DNA from: Marixanthotalea marina
Lineage (GTDB): Bacteria; Bacteroidota; Bacteroidia; Flavobacteriales; Flavobacteriaceae
NCBI GenBank assembly: GCA_018883545.1
Contig: JAHLEH010000003.1
Span: 124,001-188,000 of the forward strand
Reading direction: 5' to 3'
Length of the DNA: 64,000 nucleotides
Notes under the pieces: generated by a model
The model's database searches: none
What the model was told of the DNA's origin: nothing
Seen by the model: only the letters and a program-made list of their open reading frames with translations
Translations under genes and position numbers: made by a program
In this document: piece by piece, positions 62,669 to 64,000 of the stretch
Layout: each line of letters opens with the position of its first letter
Position numbering within the stretch: position 1 is the stretch's first letter

Positions 62669-63655
62669 ATGCATTTAGACATTAATTTTAGTAGCGACAT
62701 TCCAAAATACCAGCAGTTGGTAAACGCCATCAATGATGCGCTTTCCAACAATACACTGTCTAGTGGTGATGCCCTGCCTTCTGTTAATAGCATCTGTAAT
62801 GACTACAATTTATCAAGAGATACGGTTTTTAAGGCGTATACTATATTAAAAGAAAATAGTGTTATAGAATCCGTTCCAAACAAAGGCTATTACGTAGCCA
62901 ACGATACGCGAAAAGTACTGTTGGTTCTAGATACTTTTAAAGCCTACAAAGAAGTACTGTATCATTCCTTTGTAAGCAATTTGCCAAAAAAGGTGATTGT
63001 AGATGTTCAATTTCATCATTACAACATCAACAATTTCAGAACCATTTTAAACAATGGTAAGGGTAAGTATTACAAATATGTTGTTATGAGTTTTAACCAT
63101 AAAAGCGTCTCTGCTATTTTGTCTGAATTTGACAATGAAAAACTATTGCTAATTGACTGGAACATCCACTCAAATGCTAATAACAATTATATATTTCAAG
63201 ATTTTGGAAAAGCTTTTTTTGAAGTTTTAAAAGAAGCCATTGTACCATTTAGAAAATATAAAAAGTTGGTTTTTGTGTATCCAACATTTACGAACCACCC
63301 TATTGAAACACTAACACATTTTAAAATATTTTGTGAAACCTACGGTTTTAAATCCAAGGTTGTTACCAATCCTGAGGATTTTAAAGTCATTAAAGGCGAA
63401 GCCTATATCAGCGTAAGCGATAGAATACTGGGGGTGTTTTTAGAACAATGTAGAAGCAAAAATTTTGAACCGGGAACCGATGTAGGCTTTTTATCGTACA
63501 ACGAAACCCCTATGAAGCAATTTATTTACAAAGGCATTTCGGTAATTTCCACCGATTTTCAGGAATTAGGCGCAAAAGCAGCTACCTTTGTAAAAGAAGA
63601 AAAAGTGCTTCAAAGTTATATTCCAACTAAATTAATATTAAGAGAATCATTATAA
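62669..63655 (+). CDS. GntR-type regulator with LacI-like sugar-binding domain
   Basis: A 328-residue regulator. The N-terminal GntR winged helix is at 1-73 (PKYQQLVNAINDALSNNTLSSGDALPSVNSI, then LSRDTVFKAYTILKENSVI), and residues 80-328 form a periplasmic-binding-protein-like sensor. Beside a xylulokinase-like gene, it is a good candidate for the xylose regulator XylR of this lineage. The effector is inferred, not shown. xylB starts 7 nt downstream and is probably co-transcribed. Confidence 0.87.
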   Translation: MHLDINFSSDIPKYQQLVNAINDALSNNTLSSGDALPSVNSICNDYNLSRDTVFKAYTILKENSVIESVPNKGYYVANDTRKVLLVLDTFKAYKEVLYHSFVSNLPKKVIVDVQFHHYNINNFRTILNNGKGKYYKYVVMSFNHKSVSAILSEFDNEKLLLIDWNIHSNANNNYIFQDFGKAFFEVLKEAIVPFRKYKKLVFVYPTFTNHPIETLTHFKIFCETYGFKSKVVTNPEDFKVIKGEAYISVSDRILGVFLEQCRSKNFEPGTDVGFLSYNETPMKQFIYKGISVISTDFQELGAKAATFVKEEKVLQSYIPTKLILRESL

Positions 63656-63662
63656 ATTAATT

Positions 63663-64000
63663 ATGTACTATTTAGGATTAGATATCGGTAGTTCTTCCAT
63701 TAAAGCTGCACTTGTTGAAATAGCAACAGGAAAAAGTGTAAGTGTTGTTCAAGAGCCCGAACAGGAAATGGGCATGTTCGCTCAAAAAAACGGATGGGCC
63801 GAACAAAAACCAGAAGACTGGTGGAAACATATTTGTAACGCCATAGCCCGCTTAAAAAAGCAAAACAATATTTCAAGAACCCAAATAAAAGGCATTGGTA
63901 TTTCTTACCAAATGCACGGACTTGTTATTGTTGATGAAGCTGGAAAACCGCTTCGCAAAAGTATTATTTGGTGTGATAGTAGAGCTGTAGAAATTGGCAA
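63663..64000 (+). CDS. xylB: Xylulokinase, N-terminal part (truncated at window end)
   Basis: 112 codons of an FGGY carbohydrate kinase are visible before the window ends. It opens MYYLGLDIGSSSIKAAL, the phosphate-binding loop of the family, and continues with NGWAEQKPEDWWKH and GIGISYQMHGLVIVD, typical of xylulokinases (QMHG). It phosphorylates D-xylulose for the pentose phosphate pathway. It follows the GntR regulator by 7 nt, and the remaining xylose genes probably lie beyond the right edge. Confidence 0.85.
   Translation, partial: MYYLGLDIGSSSIKAALVEIATGKSVSVVQEPEQEMGMFAQKNGWAEQKPEDWWKHICNAIARLKKQNNISRTQIKGIGISYQMHGLVIVDEAGKPLRKSIIWCDSRAVEIG

Overview
This 64 kb window looks like ordinary chromosomal DNA of a member of the Flavobacteriaceae (Bacteroidota), plausibly marine. 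The evidence is AT-rich DNA, many copies of the Bacteroidota promoter signature (TAnnTTTG near -7, often with TTG about 18-20 nt upstream), near absence of Shine-Dalgarno sequences, a GLPGLI-family protein next to a TonB-receptor-like barrel, short 287-residue primary-type sigma factors, a FolK-deoxynucleoside kinase fusion, and DUF6702 and CarboxypepD_reg-like secreted proteins. I see no prophage, insertion sequence, CRISPR array, integrase or defence island. The content is mostly core genome.

Layout. 0.1-8.6 kb: a minus-strand operon (radC, a deacetylase-like protein, a YjjG-type nucleotidase), a probable Tat-exported dienelactone hydrolase, valS, and two exported proteins (DUF1573; aspartyl protease with PDZ). 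8.7-18.3 kb: aminotransferase-murB, an ECF sigma/anti-sigma pair, aqpZ, a small membrane protein followed by a coupled run (glycosyltransferase, second ECF sigma, Nramp-like transporter), then lipA-gap. 18.3-29.3 kb: two similar TPR hybrid histidine kinases flank lpxK, a Nif3-like gene with a DUF164 coiled-coil gene, an msrA-lipoprotein operon with a structured leader, a CDGSH protein, an atypical SDR and an O-methyltransferase. 29.4-35.3 kb: a TatA-family gene, an M1 peptidase with DUF6702 and two CarboxypepD_reg paralogues, pepE and tRNA-Gly(TCC). 35.4-45.7 kb: GNAT, ankyrin protein, a small unknown protein, the first RpoD-like sigma, rpe, a CBS protein, an M90-type peptidase, tRNA-Tyr, the barrel/GLPGLI pair and a deoxynucleoside kinase. 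45.7-58.3 kb: hppA and ppa, a GH3 protein, DUF2797, a second RpoD-like sigma with rpsU, AsmA, a queuosine-precursor transporter, the FolK-dNK fusion, a dispersed repeat and a SpoU methyltransferase. 58.4-64 kb: mutS, tRNA-Gly(GCC), tRNA-Leu(TAA), a luciferase-like monooxygenase and the start of a xylose-type locus (GntR regulator, truncated xylulokinase).

I did not find one large undescribed system. The most notable signals are local. (1) A perfect CRP-type palindrome sits upstream of msrA where a class II activator would bind, followed by a long hairpin in the leader. (2) Two equal-length RpoD-like sigma factors are present, one with a rare Shine-Dalgarno and one in an operon with ribosomal protein S21. 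(3) Several enzyme-like proteins have lost their hallmark residues (DUF164 zinc ribbon, SDR, Nramp, deacetylase-like, and the kinase half of the FolK fusion). (4) Three convergent gene pairs share a TTAA stop overlap. (5) There are structured intergenic segments after rpoD and after tRNA-Tyr that could be small RNAs. Many Bacteroidota genes here lack SD signals, so starts were chosen from signal peptides, promoter positions and family N-termini; several use GTG or TTG.
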